From NCBI RefSeq assembly GCF_000721605.1, contig NZ_JOIZ01000019.1, positions 372,001 through 436,000 of the forward strand: a stretch of DNA of 64,000 nucleotides. The letters run 5' to 3'. Below, piece by piece: positions 25,159-34,078 of the stretch. The notes under the pieces are model-generated. The model saw only the letters and a program-made list of their open reading frames with translations. It made no database searches and had not been told where the DNA came from. Position 1 is the first letter of the stretch. Each line of letters starts with the position of its first letter. The DNA is from Streptomyces sp. NRRL S-37. Its GTDB lineage: Bacteria; Actinomycetota; Actinomycetes; Streptomycetales; Streptomycetaceae. The position numbers and the translations under genes were made by a program.

Positions 25159-25926
25159 TCAGACCCAGACGCCGCGGTCCTCCATGACCTTGCGCAGTGT
25201 GTCGATGTGATCGGTCATGATGCCATCCACCCCGAGGTCCAGGAGCCGGTGCATCCGCTCCGCCTCGTTGACCGTCCACACGTGCACCTGGAGCCCGAGC
25301 GCGTGGGCGGTCCGTACGAATCGGCGGTCGACCACCTGGATGCCCGACTGCCGCTCGGGGACCTGGGCGGCGACGGCCGACCGGCGTACCGCGGCCGGCA
25401 GCCCCCAGGACCGCAGCCGCAGGTTCAGCACGCCCCGGGTGCCGTAGGAGGTGGCCAGCCGGGGACCGGCCAGCCGCTGGGCGCGCACCACGCGGGCCTC
25501 GGAGAACGAGCCGAGGCAGACCCGGTCCCAGGAACCGGTGCGCCCGACGAGGTCCAGGAACGGCAGGAGAGCCGGTTCGGCCTTCACGTCGACGTTCCAG
25601 CGCACCTCGGGGAAGGTCTCCAGGAGTTCCTCGAACAGGGGGACCGGTTCCTCGCCCGCCACGCGCGCGTGCGCCACGTCCCGCCACGGCAGATCGGCGA
25701 TCCGGCCCGCGCCGTCCGTCACCCGGTCGAGGGTCGCGTCGTGGAAGGCGACGAGCCGGCCGTCGCGCGTGGCGTGGACGTCGGTCTCGATGTACCGGTA
25801 GCCGGCCTCGACGGCGCGCCGGAACTGCCGGACGGTGTTCTCCAGGCCGTCCGCCGCCCCGCCCCGGTGGGCGAAGGCGATCGGGCCGGGACGGTCGAGG
25901 TAGGGGTGGCGTATCCGCGGGGTCAC
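25159..25926 (-). CDS. glycerophosphodiester phosphodiesterase
   Basis: 255 residues. GDPD TIM-barrel motifs: FAHRGGAADGLENT (catalytic HRG), YIETDVHATRDGRLVAFHD (metal Glu/Asp and catalytic His), VKAEPALLPF and VHVWTVNEAERM. It hydrolyses deacylated phospholipid headgroup diesters to glycerol-3-phosphate. No signal peptide, so cytosolic. GTG at 25926 overlaps the YczE-like gene stop (GTGA), so these two are translationally coupled. Confidence 0.93.
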   Translation of the reverse strand: MTPRIRHPYLDRPGPIAFAHRGGAADGLENTVRQFRRAVEAGYRYIETDVHATRDGRLVAFHDATLDRVTDGAGRIADLPWRDVAHARVAGEEPVPLFEELLETFPEVRWNVDVKAEPALLPFLDLVGRTGSWDRVCLGSFSEARVVRAQRLAGPRLATSYGTRGVLNLRLRSWGLPAAVRRSAVAAQVPERQSGIQVVDRRFVRTAHALGLQVHVWTVNEAERMHRLLDLGVDGIMTDHIDTLRKVMEDRGVWV

Positions 25927-26588
25927 GGACGCAGTATCGCGCGCCGTGGCCGACCGCCGGCGACGACCGTGCTGCCGCCGGATGTCGAGGGGACGGCGAA
26001 GGCGCGCAGGAAGAGCTGGGCGAGCGGGCCGATCGTCACCGCGTACAGCAGGGTGCCGGCGCCCACCGTGCCGCCGAGGAGGAAGCCCGTGACGACGACC
26101 GTGATCTCGATGGCCGTGCGGACCAGGCGGACCGACACCCCGGTGCGCCGGTTCAGTCCCGTCATCAGTCCGTCGCGCGGGCCCGGGCCGAAGCGCGCCG
26201 CGATGTACAGTCCGGTCGCCGCGCCGTTGAGCACGATGCCCGCCGCCATCAGCGGCACGCGTACGGCCATGGCGTGCGCGTCGGGGATCAGGGCCAGAGC
26301 CGCGTCCATCGCCGCGCCGATCACCAGCACGTTGGAGACGGTGCCGAGGCCCGGCCGCTGACGCAGCGGGATCCACAGCAGCAGCACCGCCGCGCCCAAG
26401 AGCGTCAGCACCACGCCCATCGACAGTCCGGTCCGCTCGGACAGGCCCTGGTGCAGCACGTTCCACGGTTCGAGGCCGAGTCCCGACCGCACCAGCAGCG
26501 CCGAGCTCGCGCCGTACAGCGCCAGGCCCGCGTACAGCTGGAACAGCCGCCGGGTGAGATGCCCGTGCCGGGAGGAGTACCTGGCCAA
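25923..26588 (-). CDS. YczE/YitT-like integral membrane protein
   Basis: 221 residues with about five transmembrane segments (LYAGLALYGASSALLV, VVLTLLGAAVLLLWIPL, MAAGIVLNGAATGLYIAA, ITVVVTGFLLGGTVGAGTLLY) and the family motif GPGPRDGLMTGLNRRTGVS. The most economical start is TTG at 26588 with AGGGGG 6 bases upstream; in-frame codons further up enter the divergent promoter. Genes of this family are known to pair with divergent MocR regulators, exactly as here, and probably form the regulator's transport partner. Confidence 0.85.
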   Translation of the reverse strand: MARYSSRHGHLTRRLFQLYAGLALYGASSALLVRSGLGLEPWNVLHQGLSERTGLSMGVVLTLLGAAVLLLWIPLRQRPGLGTVSNVLVIGAAMDAALALIPDAHAMAVRVPLMAAGIVLNGAATGLYIAARFGPGPRDGLMTGLNRRTGVSVRLVRTAIEITVVVTGFLLGGTVGAGTLLYAVTIGPLAQLFLRAFAVPSTSGGSTVVAGGRPRRAILRP

Positions 26589-26642
26589 AACGTGCCCCCT
26601 ATGGTGGAAGTGGACCGACGCATGACACCCTGTGGCTTGGTT

Positions 26643-26654
26643 GATGATGTCATC
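26643..26654. promoter_or_regulatory. candidate MocR operator
   Basis: The inverted repeat gatga-tg-tcatc sits at the centre of the 99-base divergent region between yczE and the MocR gene. A related direct repeat (gaagtggac near 26607 and aaggtggac near 26671) flanks it. Such sites could let the MocR protein control both genes. Confidence 0.4.
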
Positions 26655-26687
26655 CATGGCCAATCCGGGGAAGGTGGACTGATTCTC

Positions 26688-28187
26688 GTGGCACAGTGGA
26701 CCTCCGCAGTGGGTGCGGCACAGCTCGCCCGGCTGCTCAACTCCCAGCAAGACCGTCCGGCCGGTCCGGGGACCCGCCGCCCACCCGCCTACCGAGCGCT
26801 CGCCGACGGCATCCGCCTGCTGGTGCTGGAAGGGCGCGTCCCGGTGGCCGCGCGGCTGCCCGCCGAGCGGGAGCTGGCCCTCGCCCTCTCCGTCAGCCGC
26901 ACCACCGTGGCCGCCGCCTACGAGGCGCTGCGCACCGAGGGGTTCCTGGAGTCACGGCGCGGCGCGGGCAGCTGGACCGCGGTCCCGGCCGGCAATCCGG
27001 TACCCGCGCGGGGACTCGAACCGCTGCCGCCCGAAGCCCTCGGCTCGATGATCGACCTCGGCTGTGCCGCGCTGCCCGCGCCCGAGCCCTGGCTCACCCG
27101 GGCCGTCCAGGGCGCGCTGGAGGAGCTTCCGCCGTACGCGCACACCCACGGCGACTATCCCGCCGGGCTGCCCGCGCTGCGCTCGATGATCGCGGACCGC
27201 TACACCGCGCGGGGCATCCCGACCATGCCCGAGCAGATCATGGTGACGACCGGCGCCATGGGCGCCATCGACGCCATCTGCCACCTCTTCGGGGGACGCG
27301 GCGAGCGCATCGCCGTCGAGTCGCCGTCCTACGCCAACATCCTCCAGCTGATGCGGGAGGCCGGGGCCCGGCTCGTCCCCGTCGCCATGGCCGAGGGACT
27401 GACCGGCTGGGACCTGGACCGCTGGCGCCAGGTGCTGCGCGAGGCGGCGCCCCGGATCGCGTACGTCGTGGCCGACTTCCACAACCCGACCGGTGCGCTC
27501 GCCGACGAGGACCAGCGACGCCGCCTGGTGGACGCGGCGCGTTCCGCGGGCACGGTGCTGGTCGCCGACGAGACGATGAGCGAGCTGTGGCTCGACCCGG
27601 ACGTGGAGATGCCGCGCCCGGTGTGCGCCTTCGACCCGGCGGGGTCCACGGTGATCACGGTCGGCTCGGCGAGCAAGGCCTTCTGGGCCGGCATGCGCAT
27701 CGGCTGGGTACGCGCGGCACCCGACGTCATCCGCAGCCTCGTCGCCGCACGCGCGTACGCCGATCTGGGCACGCCCGTGCTGGAACAGCTGGCCGTGAAC
27801 TGGCTGTTCGGCGCCGGTGGCTGGGAACAGGCGGTGGAGGTGCGGCGTGCCCAGGCCCGGCAGAACCGGGACGAGCTGGTGGCCGCGGTACGGCGGGAGC
27901 TGCCCGACTGGGAGTTCGAGGTACCGCGCGGCGGACTCACCCTGTGGGTGCGCACCGGCGGCCTCTCGGGCTCCCGCCTCGCCGAGGCGGGCGAACGGGT
28001 GGGCGTCCGGGTCCCGTCAGGACCCCGCTTCGGCGTCGACGGAGCCTTCGAGGGCTACGTACGCCTCCCCTTCACGGTGGGCGGCGCGGTGGCGGAGGAG
28101 GCGGCGGTACGCCTCTCCGCGGCAGCCCGCATCGTGGAGACAGGCGGCACGTCCGGTACGGAAACCCCCCGCACGTTCGTGGCGTGA
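26688..28187 (+). CDS. MocR-type GntR regulator with an aminotransferase domain
   Basis: 499 residues. N-terminal GntR winged helix (YRALADGIRLLVLEGRV, ARLPAERELALALSVSRTTVAAAYEAL, residues 35-100) fused through a linker to a class-I aminotransferase fold. The fold keeps its PLP features: GALADEDQ, ADFHNPTG, VADETMSELW and the lysine in GSASKAFWAGMRIGW. MocR proteins sense PLP or amino-acid/PLP adducts. The GTG at 26688 has GGGGAAGG 13 bases upstream. Divergent from yczE. Confidence 0.92.
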   Translation: MAQWTSAVGAAQLARLLNSQQDRPAGPGTRRPPAYRALADGIRLLVLEGRVPVAARLPAERELALALSVSRTTVAAAYEALRTEGFLESRRGAGSWTAVPAGNPVPARGLEPLPPEALGSMIDLGCAALPAPEPWLTRAVQGALEELPPYAHTHGDYPAGLPALRSMIADRYTARGIPTMPEQIMVTTGAMGAIDAICHLFGGRGERIAVESPSYANILQLMREAGARLVPVAMAEGLTGWDLDRWRQVLREAAPRIAYVVADFHNPTGALADEDQRRRLVDAARSAGTVLVADETMSELWLDPDVEMPRPVCAFDPAGSTVITVGSASKAFWAGMRIGWVRAAPDVIRSLVAARAYADLGTPVLEQLAVNWLFGAGGWEQAVEVRRAQARQNRDELVAAVRRELPDWEFEVPRGGLTLWVRTGGLSGSRLAEAGERVGVRVPSGPRFGVDGAFEGYVRLPFTVGGAVAEEAAVRLSAAARIVETGGTSGTETPRTFVA

Positions 28188-28281
28188 CCAGGGGTGCCGG
28201 CGCCGGTTCGACCGCGCGCGGCCGTGCGGACGTTCAGAGAGGTGACGATGTCCCTGCGGCCGGGGCAGCCGTGCCTTCCCC

Positions 28282-28335
28282 GGTGCCTCGAAGGCCTGGG
28301 AGGTTCCCTGGGGCGGCACGGGTGGGCGCAGCGGC
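28282..28335. repeat. second copy of the interspersed repeat seen at 10438
   Basis: ggtgcctcgaaggcctggg through ggcggcacgggtgggcg matches 10438-10484 with few differences. The 28188-28506 gap between the convergent MocR and ATPase genes holds this repeat and further GC-rich palindromes (for example cggcac/gtgccg around 28354-28372) and no gene. Confidence 0.65.
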
Positions 28336-28506
28336 ACGTGCCACACGGCACCCCCGGCGGCCGGCCGGTGTGCCGCGCCCGAAGCCCGTCGGCGGATTCG
28401 TGCCTCGCCCGGCCGGGCCGGCCGCCCGTTCGGCCTCGGCCCGGGAGCACTCGGCCGAGCCGGCGTCACCGGACGCCGAGAACCGACGCGTCAACGGCGC
28501 GGCACA

Positions 28507-30174
28507 TCAGGCGGTGGGCTCCGCCACCGCCGCCTCGGCGGGTGCCTCCGCCGCCCCCTCGGTCCCGGCGCCGGCCGCCTTCTCCCGCGCCGCCTTGTCG
28601 AGGCGCACAGCCTCCGCCACCCCCGCCTCCAGCCGCTCCGGCTTCTCGTCCGCGGGCGTCGTCCGCGGCGGCAACAGATCCAGCACCGCCTGCCGCTCCG
28701 CCTCACTGGTCGCGTCGTCGTACGGATCCGGCGTCGCCGGAACCTGGAGACGGTGGACCGGTCCCGAGCCCAGCCGGGCGTAGCCGCGCCCCGGCGGGAC
28801 CTGGTCGACCGGCGTGGTGTGCGGCGGCGCTCCCAGAACGGCCCTCAGCTCCTCCACCGTCGCGGGTCCGAGGACGACACGCGCGCGCGTGTGCTGCCGT
28901 ACCGGATCGCTGAGGCCCTCCAGACCGTCGAGCTGCTCGGCGACGACCACGGTGACGTTCGCCGGACGGCCGTGCCGCAGCGGAACCTGGAGCAGCGACT
29001 GGGGATCCTCGCGGCCCTCCGCGGCGGCCAGGTGCGTGAACGCACTCGGCCGGTCCAGCAGCAGCCACAGGGGACGCCGGGTGTCCTCGGGCGGCGGGTC
29101 GCCCGCCTGGTGCGCGCGGTTGGCCGCGATCAGCCGGCGCTCCGTCTCGTGCGCGGCCCACTCCAGGCTCGTCAGCGCCCCCGTCAGCCCGCACTCCACG
29201 GCGAGCACGCCGTCCCGGCCGGTCAGGCAGGCGTACTCGCCGGTGCCCCCGCCGTCGACGATCACCACGTCGCCGTGGTGCAGGGCCTGCAGGGCGATCG
29301 AGCGCAGCAGTGTCGAGGTGCCGCTGCCCGGCTGGCCGGCCACGAGCAGATGGGGCTCGGTGGAGCGGATGCCGGTGCGCCAGACGACGGGCGGGACATC
29401 GCGCCGCTCCTCGCCGTGGGCGCCGTGGGTGAGCGGCAGCGTCCGCTGCACCCCGGTGGGATCGGTGAAGCCGAGGACCGTCTCACCGGGGGCCGTGACG
29501 AAGGGCTGGGCGGCGATGTCGGTGGGCAGGGGGGCGAGGACGCGGACCGTGAGCTGGTTGGCCTCCTCGTCCCACGCGAAGTGGTACTCGCGGCCCCGCC
29601 CCGATTTAGCGCCGAGCAGATGCTCGATCCGCGCCCGTGACTCCGGCTCGCCGTCGGTGAAGTAGGCGGGATAGCCGATCACCAGGTGCGCGATCCGGCC
29701 GGTGGAGTCGAACGCGTACTCGGAGAAGACCTTCCCCCAGTCGCCGCCGTGGGCGTAGAGCGGCTCGGGGTCCTCGGCGGCGGAGAAGTACGGCACCAGG
29801 GCCTCGTAGAGCGACTTCAGGCGCTGGGTCTGTGACGCGTCGGGGCCGGCGGGCGCCGAGGGGGCGCGGTCCCGGCCCTGCCAGGCCGCCGCCGCCATCA
29901 GGGTGATGACGGCGAGCAGGGGACCGTACGGCGCGAGCGCCACGACCAGCAGGACCGACGCCACCAGGAAGAGCAGCGCGCCACGCCGGTCCTTGGGCGT
30001 GTCGGCCCACCTGCGCCGCCCGGCCGAGGCCAGCCGGCGCAGACCGCGCGTGATGGTGATCAGCGGATGGAGGACGTCCGTGGCGCCGTCGGCCGCCGTC
30101 CTGGCCAGTTCCCGGCTCCGGGCGAGCTGTGCGCCGCCGTTGCTCAGGATGCGGGGGAGTGGGCGCCGGGCCAC
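28507..30174 (-). CDS. membrane-anchored P-loop ATPase, FtsK/SpoIIIE-like
   Basis: 555 residues. Residues 60-110 form a hydrophobic hairpin (GALLFLVASVLLVVALAPYGPLLAVITLM), followed by a soluble region and an ATPase with Walker A VAGQPGSGTSTLLRS near residue 280 (Thr replaces the Lys of GKS/T; GTST) and Walker B-like PLWLLLDRP. The layout resembles the FtsK/TraB superfamily used in actinobacterial DNA transfer. The missing P-loop lysine is notable. The tail is Ala/Glu-rich. A small membrane protein lies 49 bases upstream on the same strand, likely the same operon. Function unproven. Confidence 0.7.
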   Translation of the reverse strand: MARRPLPRILSNGGAQLARSRELARTAADGATDVLHPLITITRGLRRLASAGRRRWADTPKDRRGALLFLVASVLLVVALAPYGPLLAVITLMAAAAWQGRDRAPSAPAGPDASQTQRLKSLYEALVPYFSAAEDPEPLYAHGGDWGKVFSEYAFDSTGRIAHLVIGYPAYFTDGEPESRARIEHLLGAKSGRGREYHFAWDEEANQLTVRVLAPLPTDIAAQPFVTAPGETVLGFTDPTGVQRTLPLTHGAHGEERRDVPPVVWRTGIRSTEPHLLVAGQPGSGTSTLLRSIALQALHHGDVVIVDGGGTGEYACLTGRDGVLAVECGLTGALTSLEWAAHETERRLIAANRAHQAGDPPPEDTRRPLWLLLDRPSAFTHLAAAEGREDPQSLLQVPLRHGRPANVTVVVAEQLDGLEGLSDPVRQHTRARVVLGPATVEELRAVLGAPPHTTPVDQVPPGRGYARLGSGPVHRLQVPATPDPYDDATSEAERQAVLDLLPPRTTPADEKPERLEAGVAEAVRLDKAAREKAAGAGTEGAAEAPAEAAVAEPTA

Positions 30175-30223
30175 TGCTGTCTCCAGAGGGTGCGTACGGA
30201 CGGGCGGTGCGGGGTCGGGCGGA

Positions 30224-30418
30224 TCAGAACTTGAATCCGCCCAGGAGGCCGGCCAGGCTTTCGCCGCCCGCCTTGATGCTGGGTGCGATGGCCGTGCTGG
30301 CCAGATAGAAGCCGAAGAGCATCGCCACCAGGGCGTGCGACGCCTTCAGTCCGTCCTTGCGGAAGAAGATGAAGACGACGATGCCGAGCAGCACCACGCA
30401 TGAGATAGAGACGATCAT
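30224..30418 (-). CDS. small two-helix membrane protein
   Basis: 64 residues: two hydrophobic helices (VSISCVVLLGIVVFIFF and HALVAMLFGFYLASTAIAP) flanking the basic turn RKDGLKASH. ATG at 30418 with AGGAG upstream. It resembles small membrane proteins that accompany FtsK-like ATPases in Streptomyces, including some in integrative elements, as I recall. It lies immediately upstream of the ATPase gene. Confidence 0.75.
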   Translation of the reverse strand: MIVSISCVVLLGIVVFIFFRKDGLKASHALVAMLFGFYLASTAIAPSIKAGGESLAGLLGGFKF

Positions 30419-30679
30419 GTGAGTTCTCCTGGTTCGCGGGGACAGTCACCATGAGTACTGCCAGACTCACAGAATGTATCCATACGATAAAAGGTGCAAC
30501 TGGGTCGATTCCCGTCATTTAATCCGAATGGGTCTGCCATGATCATTGCCGCGGGCGTGACGGGTCATGTGCCCGGTGAGCCAGTACTCTGGCGATTCAC
30601 CCGTACGGCTCTGCACCGCTCGCAGACGTACGTCCTGTCCCCGATGCGTGAAGCATGTGCAGTGAGAGGCGGTCCGGCG

Positions 30680-31072
30680 ATGACCGATGCCCCCGACCCC
30701 GAGGTCGTGGAGCTGGCGACCAAGATCTTCGACCTGGCCCGGCGCGGCCGGACCGAGGAGCTCGTGGCCTACGTCGACGCGGGCGTGCCGGCCGACCTCA
30801 CCAACGACCGGGGCGACTCCCTCGTGATGCTCGCCGCGTACCACGGTCACGCCGAGGCGGTGCGCGCGCTGCTGGAGCGCGGCGCCGACGCGGACCGCGT
30901 CAACGACCGGGGTCAGACGCCACTCGCGGGAGCGGTCTTCAAGGGCGAGACCGAGGTGATCCAGGCCCTTCTGAAGGGTGGCGCGGACCCGTCCGCGGGC
31001 ACCCCCTCGGCCGTCGACACGGCCCGGATGTTCGGTCGTACGGAACTGCTCGACCTGTTCGGCGAGCGCTGA
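30680..31072 (+). CDS. ankyrin-repeat protein
   Basis: 130 residues with about three ankyrin repeats (DRGDSLVMLAAYHGHAEAVRALLERGAD, DRGQTPLAGAVFKGETEVIQALLKGGAD). No other domain; cytosolic protein-binding module. ATG at 30680 with gagaggcgg upstream; a longer frame to 30494 runs through the divergent promoter. Partner unknown. Confidence 0.85.
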   Translation: MTDAPDPEVVELATKIFDLARRGRTEELVAYVDAGVPADLTNDRGDSLVMLAAYHGHAEAVRALLERGADADRVNDRGQTPLAGAVFKGETEVIQALLKGGADPSAGTPSAVDTARMFGRTELLDLFGER

Positions 31073-31267
31073 GCGACCCGCTCTGACCAGCGACGACACG
31101 GAAAACGGGGGAGGCGGTACAGGGCCGCCGAAATTTCGGTCGCGGTAGATGTGACCGCCGGGTCATCATGACGACGTGATTCACGGACGCGATGGCTGGG
31201 CAGGTGTTGCCGCACCGCGCGGGCCGTGATGCGGTCCGCATGGGCCACCGACGAGAGGCAGAGAGAG

Positions 31268-31327
31268 ATGGTCTACAGCAAGCAGGAAACGGCGGGCGCC
31301 CCGACGTGTTGTCACGCGGCCAGGTAA
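31268..31327 (+). CDS. candidate 19-residue peptide ORF
   Basis: ATG behind a purine-rich gaggcagagagag encodes MVYSKQETAGAPTCCHAAR and stops at TAA. It lies 46 bases upstream of the HEAT-repeat gene. The twin cysteines and good Shine-Dalgarno make a leader or standalone peptide possible; no homology is claimed. Confidence 0.35.
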   Translation: MVYSKQETAGAPTCCHAAR

Positions 31328-31372
31328 CGCAGGTCCCCGGTTGCGTCGACGCTTGATGTGAGGCTGTTTCCC

Positions 31373-32791
31373 ATGTTCGATCCGGTCATAGCGCCCAGCG
31401 GTACGCTGCTCGGCCTGCTCCAGCGGGGCCGTGGCGACGGCACGCTGCACGCGCTCACCGCCCCGCGCTCCGAAGCGCTCGCGGCGCTGAACCACTGTGT
31501 GCTGCGCGACCCGCGCCACGACTGGCAGGTGGAGAACCGCTCCCTCTACTACGCCCGCCTCTACCTCGATCTGCACGGCGAACTGGACGCGATCGAGGCC
31601 CACCTCTTCGACCCCGAGGACGTCCTCGACACCGACGAGTCCCGCACCGGACTCGCCCTCGCGGTCCTCGGGCACCTCGCCTCCTACGGCAGGCGGGACG
31701 CCCTCGACCTGCTGCGCAGGTACGCCGCCCACGGCACCAACTGGGCCTGGGCCCTGGACGAGCTCGCCCTGAGGGACGACGACGCGGGCCTGCGCGCCCT
31801 GGCCGTCCCGGTCCTCGCGCGGTTCGCCACCGACGCCGAGGGCGAGGCGGAACTCGCCGCCACCGTCCGCGACGCCTTCGAGCCACGGCCCTGGCGATTG
31901 TGGGCCGACGACCCCCGCGCATCCGTCGCCACACGCGTGCGCGCCGCTCAGGAGGCCGGGTCCTTCGACCGCTGGCAGCGGCAGATGCGCCCCGGCGGGC
32001 CCCGCCCCGGCTGGAGCGTCCAGGCGGTGTTCGAGTGGGCCCAGCAGGGCGTCGAGCGCGGCGCCGCGCTCCACGTCCCGGCCGCCCGCTGCCTCGCCGC
32101 CGTGGCGGGCCCCGAGGACCGGACCGAGATCGTCCGGGCTGCCCAGGACGGCACCGAGGGAGCCCGGTGCACCGCCCTGCGCTACCTCGCCGACAGCGAC
32201 GATCCCGACGCCCTCGCCCTGATCGAGGGCGCCGTGGCCACCGGTTCGACGGCCGTGGTGGAGGCCGCCGTCGACGCCTTCGAACGCATGCGCAGTCTCG
32301 CCGCCGTCGACCGGGCGCGGGGCTGGGCCCGCCGGCCCGACCCGCTCGGCGCCGCCGCCGGCCGGGTCCTCGCCTGCCGGGGCGGTCTGCAGGACCGCGA
32401 CCTGGTCCTCGCGGCGCTCCGGGAGGCGGTGCGGGGCGAGGGCCCCGACGCGCCCACCCTGTGGACCCTCGTCGACGGCGCCGGACGCCTCGGCATCGCC
32501 TGCGCCGCCCCCGTGCTCCGCCATGTCTACCGCGAGACCGCCTCGTCCCATCTGAGGGGCCGAGCCGCCCGCGCCCTCGCCGCGACCGACCCCTCCTACG
32601 GCAGCGGCTTCGCCGTCGAGTGCCTGTGGGACTGCGAGGAGACCACCCGCGAGATCGCCGCCCGGCACGCCGAGACCGGGGACACCCGGGTCGTCGAACG
32701 CCTGCGCCGGCTCGCCGCGGACCCGGCCGAGGAGGCCGAGGTGCAGACCGCCGTACGCAGCCGGATCGGCCCGGAGGGGACCGCCGTGTGA
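31373..32791 (+). CDS. HEAT-repeat protein
   Basis: 472 residues, mostly alpha-helical. Several HEAT-like units are visible (DALDLLRRYAAHGTNWAWALDEL, GLRALAVPVLARFA, GARCTALRYLADSDDPDALALIEGA, HLRGRAARALAATDPSYG). No enzymatic motif; probably a scaffold. The ATG at 31373 begins MFDPVIAPSG; an in-frame GTG 15 bases earlier is possible, but neither has a strong Shine-Dalgarno. Confidence 0.82.
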   Translation: MFDPVIAPSGTLLGLLQRGRGDGTLHALTAPRSEALAALNHCVLRDPRHDWQVENRSLYYARLYLDLHGELDAIEAHLFDPEDVLDTDESRTGLALAVLGHLASYGRRDALDLLRRYAAHGTNWAWALDELALRDDDAGLRALAVPVLARFATDAEGEAELAATVRDAFEPRPWRLWADDPRASVATRVRAAQEAGSFDRWQRQMRPGGPRPGWSVQAVFEWAQQGVERGAALHVPAARCLAAVAGPEDRTEIVRAAQDGTEGARCTALRYLADSDDPDALALIEGAVATGSTAVVEAAVDAFERMRSLAAVDRARGWARRPDPLGAAAGRVLACRGGLQDRDLVLAALREAVRGEGPDAPTLWTLVDGAGRLGIACAAPVLRHVYRETASSHLRGRAARALAATDPSYGSGFAVECLWDCEETTREIAARHAETGDTRVVERLRRLAADPAEEAEVQTAVRSRIGPEGTAV

Positions 32792-32953
32792 TCCCTTCCG
32801 CCCGCGTGGTGTGAACGACGGGTGACCCGTGGGTCAGGTGTGCGTGGATGCCGCCTGACCTGCGCGGGTGAGGGAGGCAACGCTCACAGCGCGTTTCCCG
32901 CGAGGAAAGATCCACGTTGACGTGACCACGTCCGGCGCGGCGACAACACCGGT

Positions 32954-34078
32954 ATGCGTGTCGTCATCGTCACCGAGTCCTTTCCGCCTGATGTGAACGG
33001 CGTGGCCCACTGCGCGCTCCAGACCGCCCGGCACCTCGTCGACCGCGGTCACACCCCCCTCGTCGTCGCCCCCGCCGTCGCGGGCGACGAACCCGGCGAC
33101 GGAGTGCCCTGCCCCGTCGTCCGCGTTCCCTCCCTGCCCCTCCCCGGCTACCCCCAGGTCCGTGTCGCCCTCCCCAGCCGGCGCCTGGCCGCCGCGATCG
33201 CCGGGCACCGGGCCGACGTCGTCCATCTGGCCGGCCCCTTCGTCCTCGGCGTGCGCGGCATGGCGGCCGCCGCCCGCCTGGGCCTGCCCACCGTCGCCGT
33301 CTACCAGACCGACCTCGCCGGATACGCCCGTACGTACGTGGGCGCCGGCGAGGCGGCCGCCTGGCGGCGCATCCGCTCCGTGCACACGGCCGCTGACGTC
33401 ACCCTGGCCCCGTCCGGCGCCGCCCTGCGCGACCTGGAGGCACACGGCGTGCCCCGGGTCCGGCTGTGGCCGCGCGGTGTGGACACCGTCCGCTTCCGGC
33501 CCGGCCTCCGCGACGAGGCCCTGCGCCGCACCCTCGCCCCGAAGGGCGAGCTGATCGTCGGCTACGTCGGCCGGCTCGCCCCGGAGAAGCAGGTCGAGCT
33601 GCTGGCCGGGGTCGGCACGCTGCCCGGCGTGCGGGTCGTGGTCGTCGGCGACGGACCCAGCCGGCCGGCCCTGGAGCAGGCACTGCCCGGCGCGGCCTTC
33701 CTCGGCCGCCGCACCGGCGAGGACCTCGCGCGGATCTTCGCCTCACTGGACGTCTTCGCGCACACGGGACCGTTCGAGACCTTCTGCCAGACCGTGCAGG
33801 AGGCGATGGCGAGCGGCGTACCCGTGATCGCCCCCGCCGTGGGCGGCCCGCTGGACCTGGTCGCGCACGGCCGCACCGGACTCCTCGTCCCCCCGCGCGA
33901 CGCCGCCGCCGTACGCGACGCGGTGTGGTCCATGGCCGCCGATCCCGCCCTGCGGGCCGCGTACGGGGCGACAGGACGCGCGGCGGTCGAGGGCCGCACC
34001 TGGGCGGCCGTCGGTGACCAGCTCATCGGCCACTACGCCGACGTGCGCGCCGGACGCAGGACGGCGGTGGCGGCATGA
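32954..34078 (+). CDS. GT4 glycosyltransferase, MgtA-like mannosyltransferase
   Basis: 374 residues. The GT-B N-lobe starts MRVVIVTESFPPDVNGVA (GT4 signature), with GVDTVRF and VGYVGRLAPEKQVELLAG in the linker. The nucleotide-sugar site EX7E is GPFETFCQTVQEAMASG near residue 280. It resembles GDP-mannose-dependent alpha-mannosyltransferases of actinobacterial glycolipid synthesis. ATG at 32954, and the stop overlaps the next GT4 gene (ATGA). Donor and acceptor are inferred from family only. Confidence 0.9.
   Translation: MRVVIVTESFPPDVNGVAHCALQTARHLVDRGHTPLVVAPAVAGDEPGDGVPCPVVRVPSLPLPGYPQVRVALPSRRLAAAIAGHRADVVHLAGPFVLGVRGMAAAARLGLPTVAVYQTDLAGYARTYVGAGEAAAWRRIRSVHTAADVTLAPSGAALRDLEAHGVPRVRLWPRGVDTVRFRPGLRDEALRRTLAPKGELIVGYVGRLAPEKQVELLAGVGTLPGVRVVVVGDGPSRPALEQALPGAAFLGRRTGEDLARIFASLDVFAHTGPFETFCQTVQEAMASGVPVIAPAVGGPLDLVAHGRTGLLVPPRDAAAVRDAVWSMAADPALRAAYGATGRAAVEGRTWAAVGDQLIGHYADVRAGRRTAVAA

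Noticed and set aside
28194..28913. Plus-strand Pro/Arg-rich frame after the MocR gene
   Set aside because: It begins in an interspersed repeat and then lies antisense to the FtsK-like ATPase gene.
30500..30525. tRNA T-arm-like string gggtcgattcccg that could mark an attachment site
   Set aside because: No acceptor stem, D-arm or anticodon arm can be folded around it, and no integrase or direct repeat is present.
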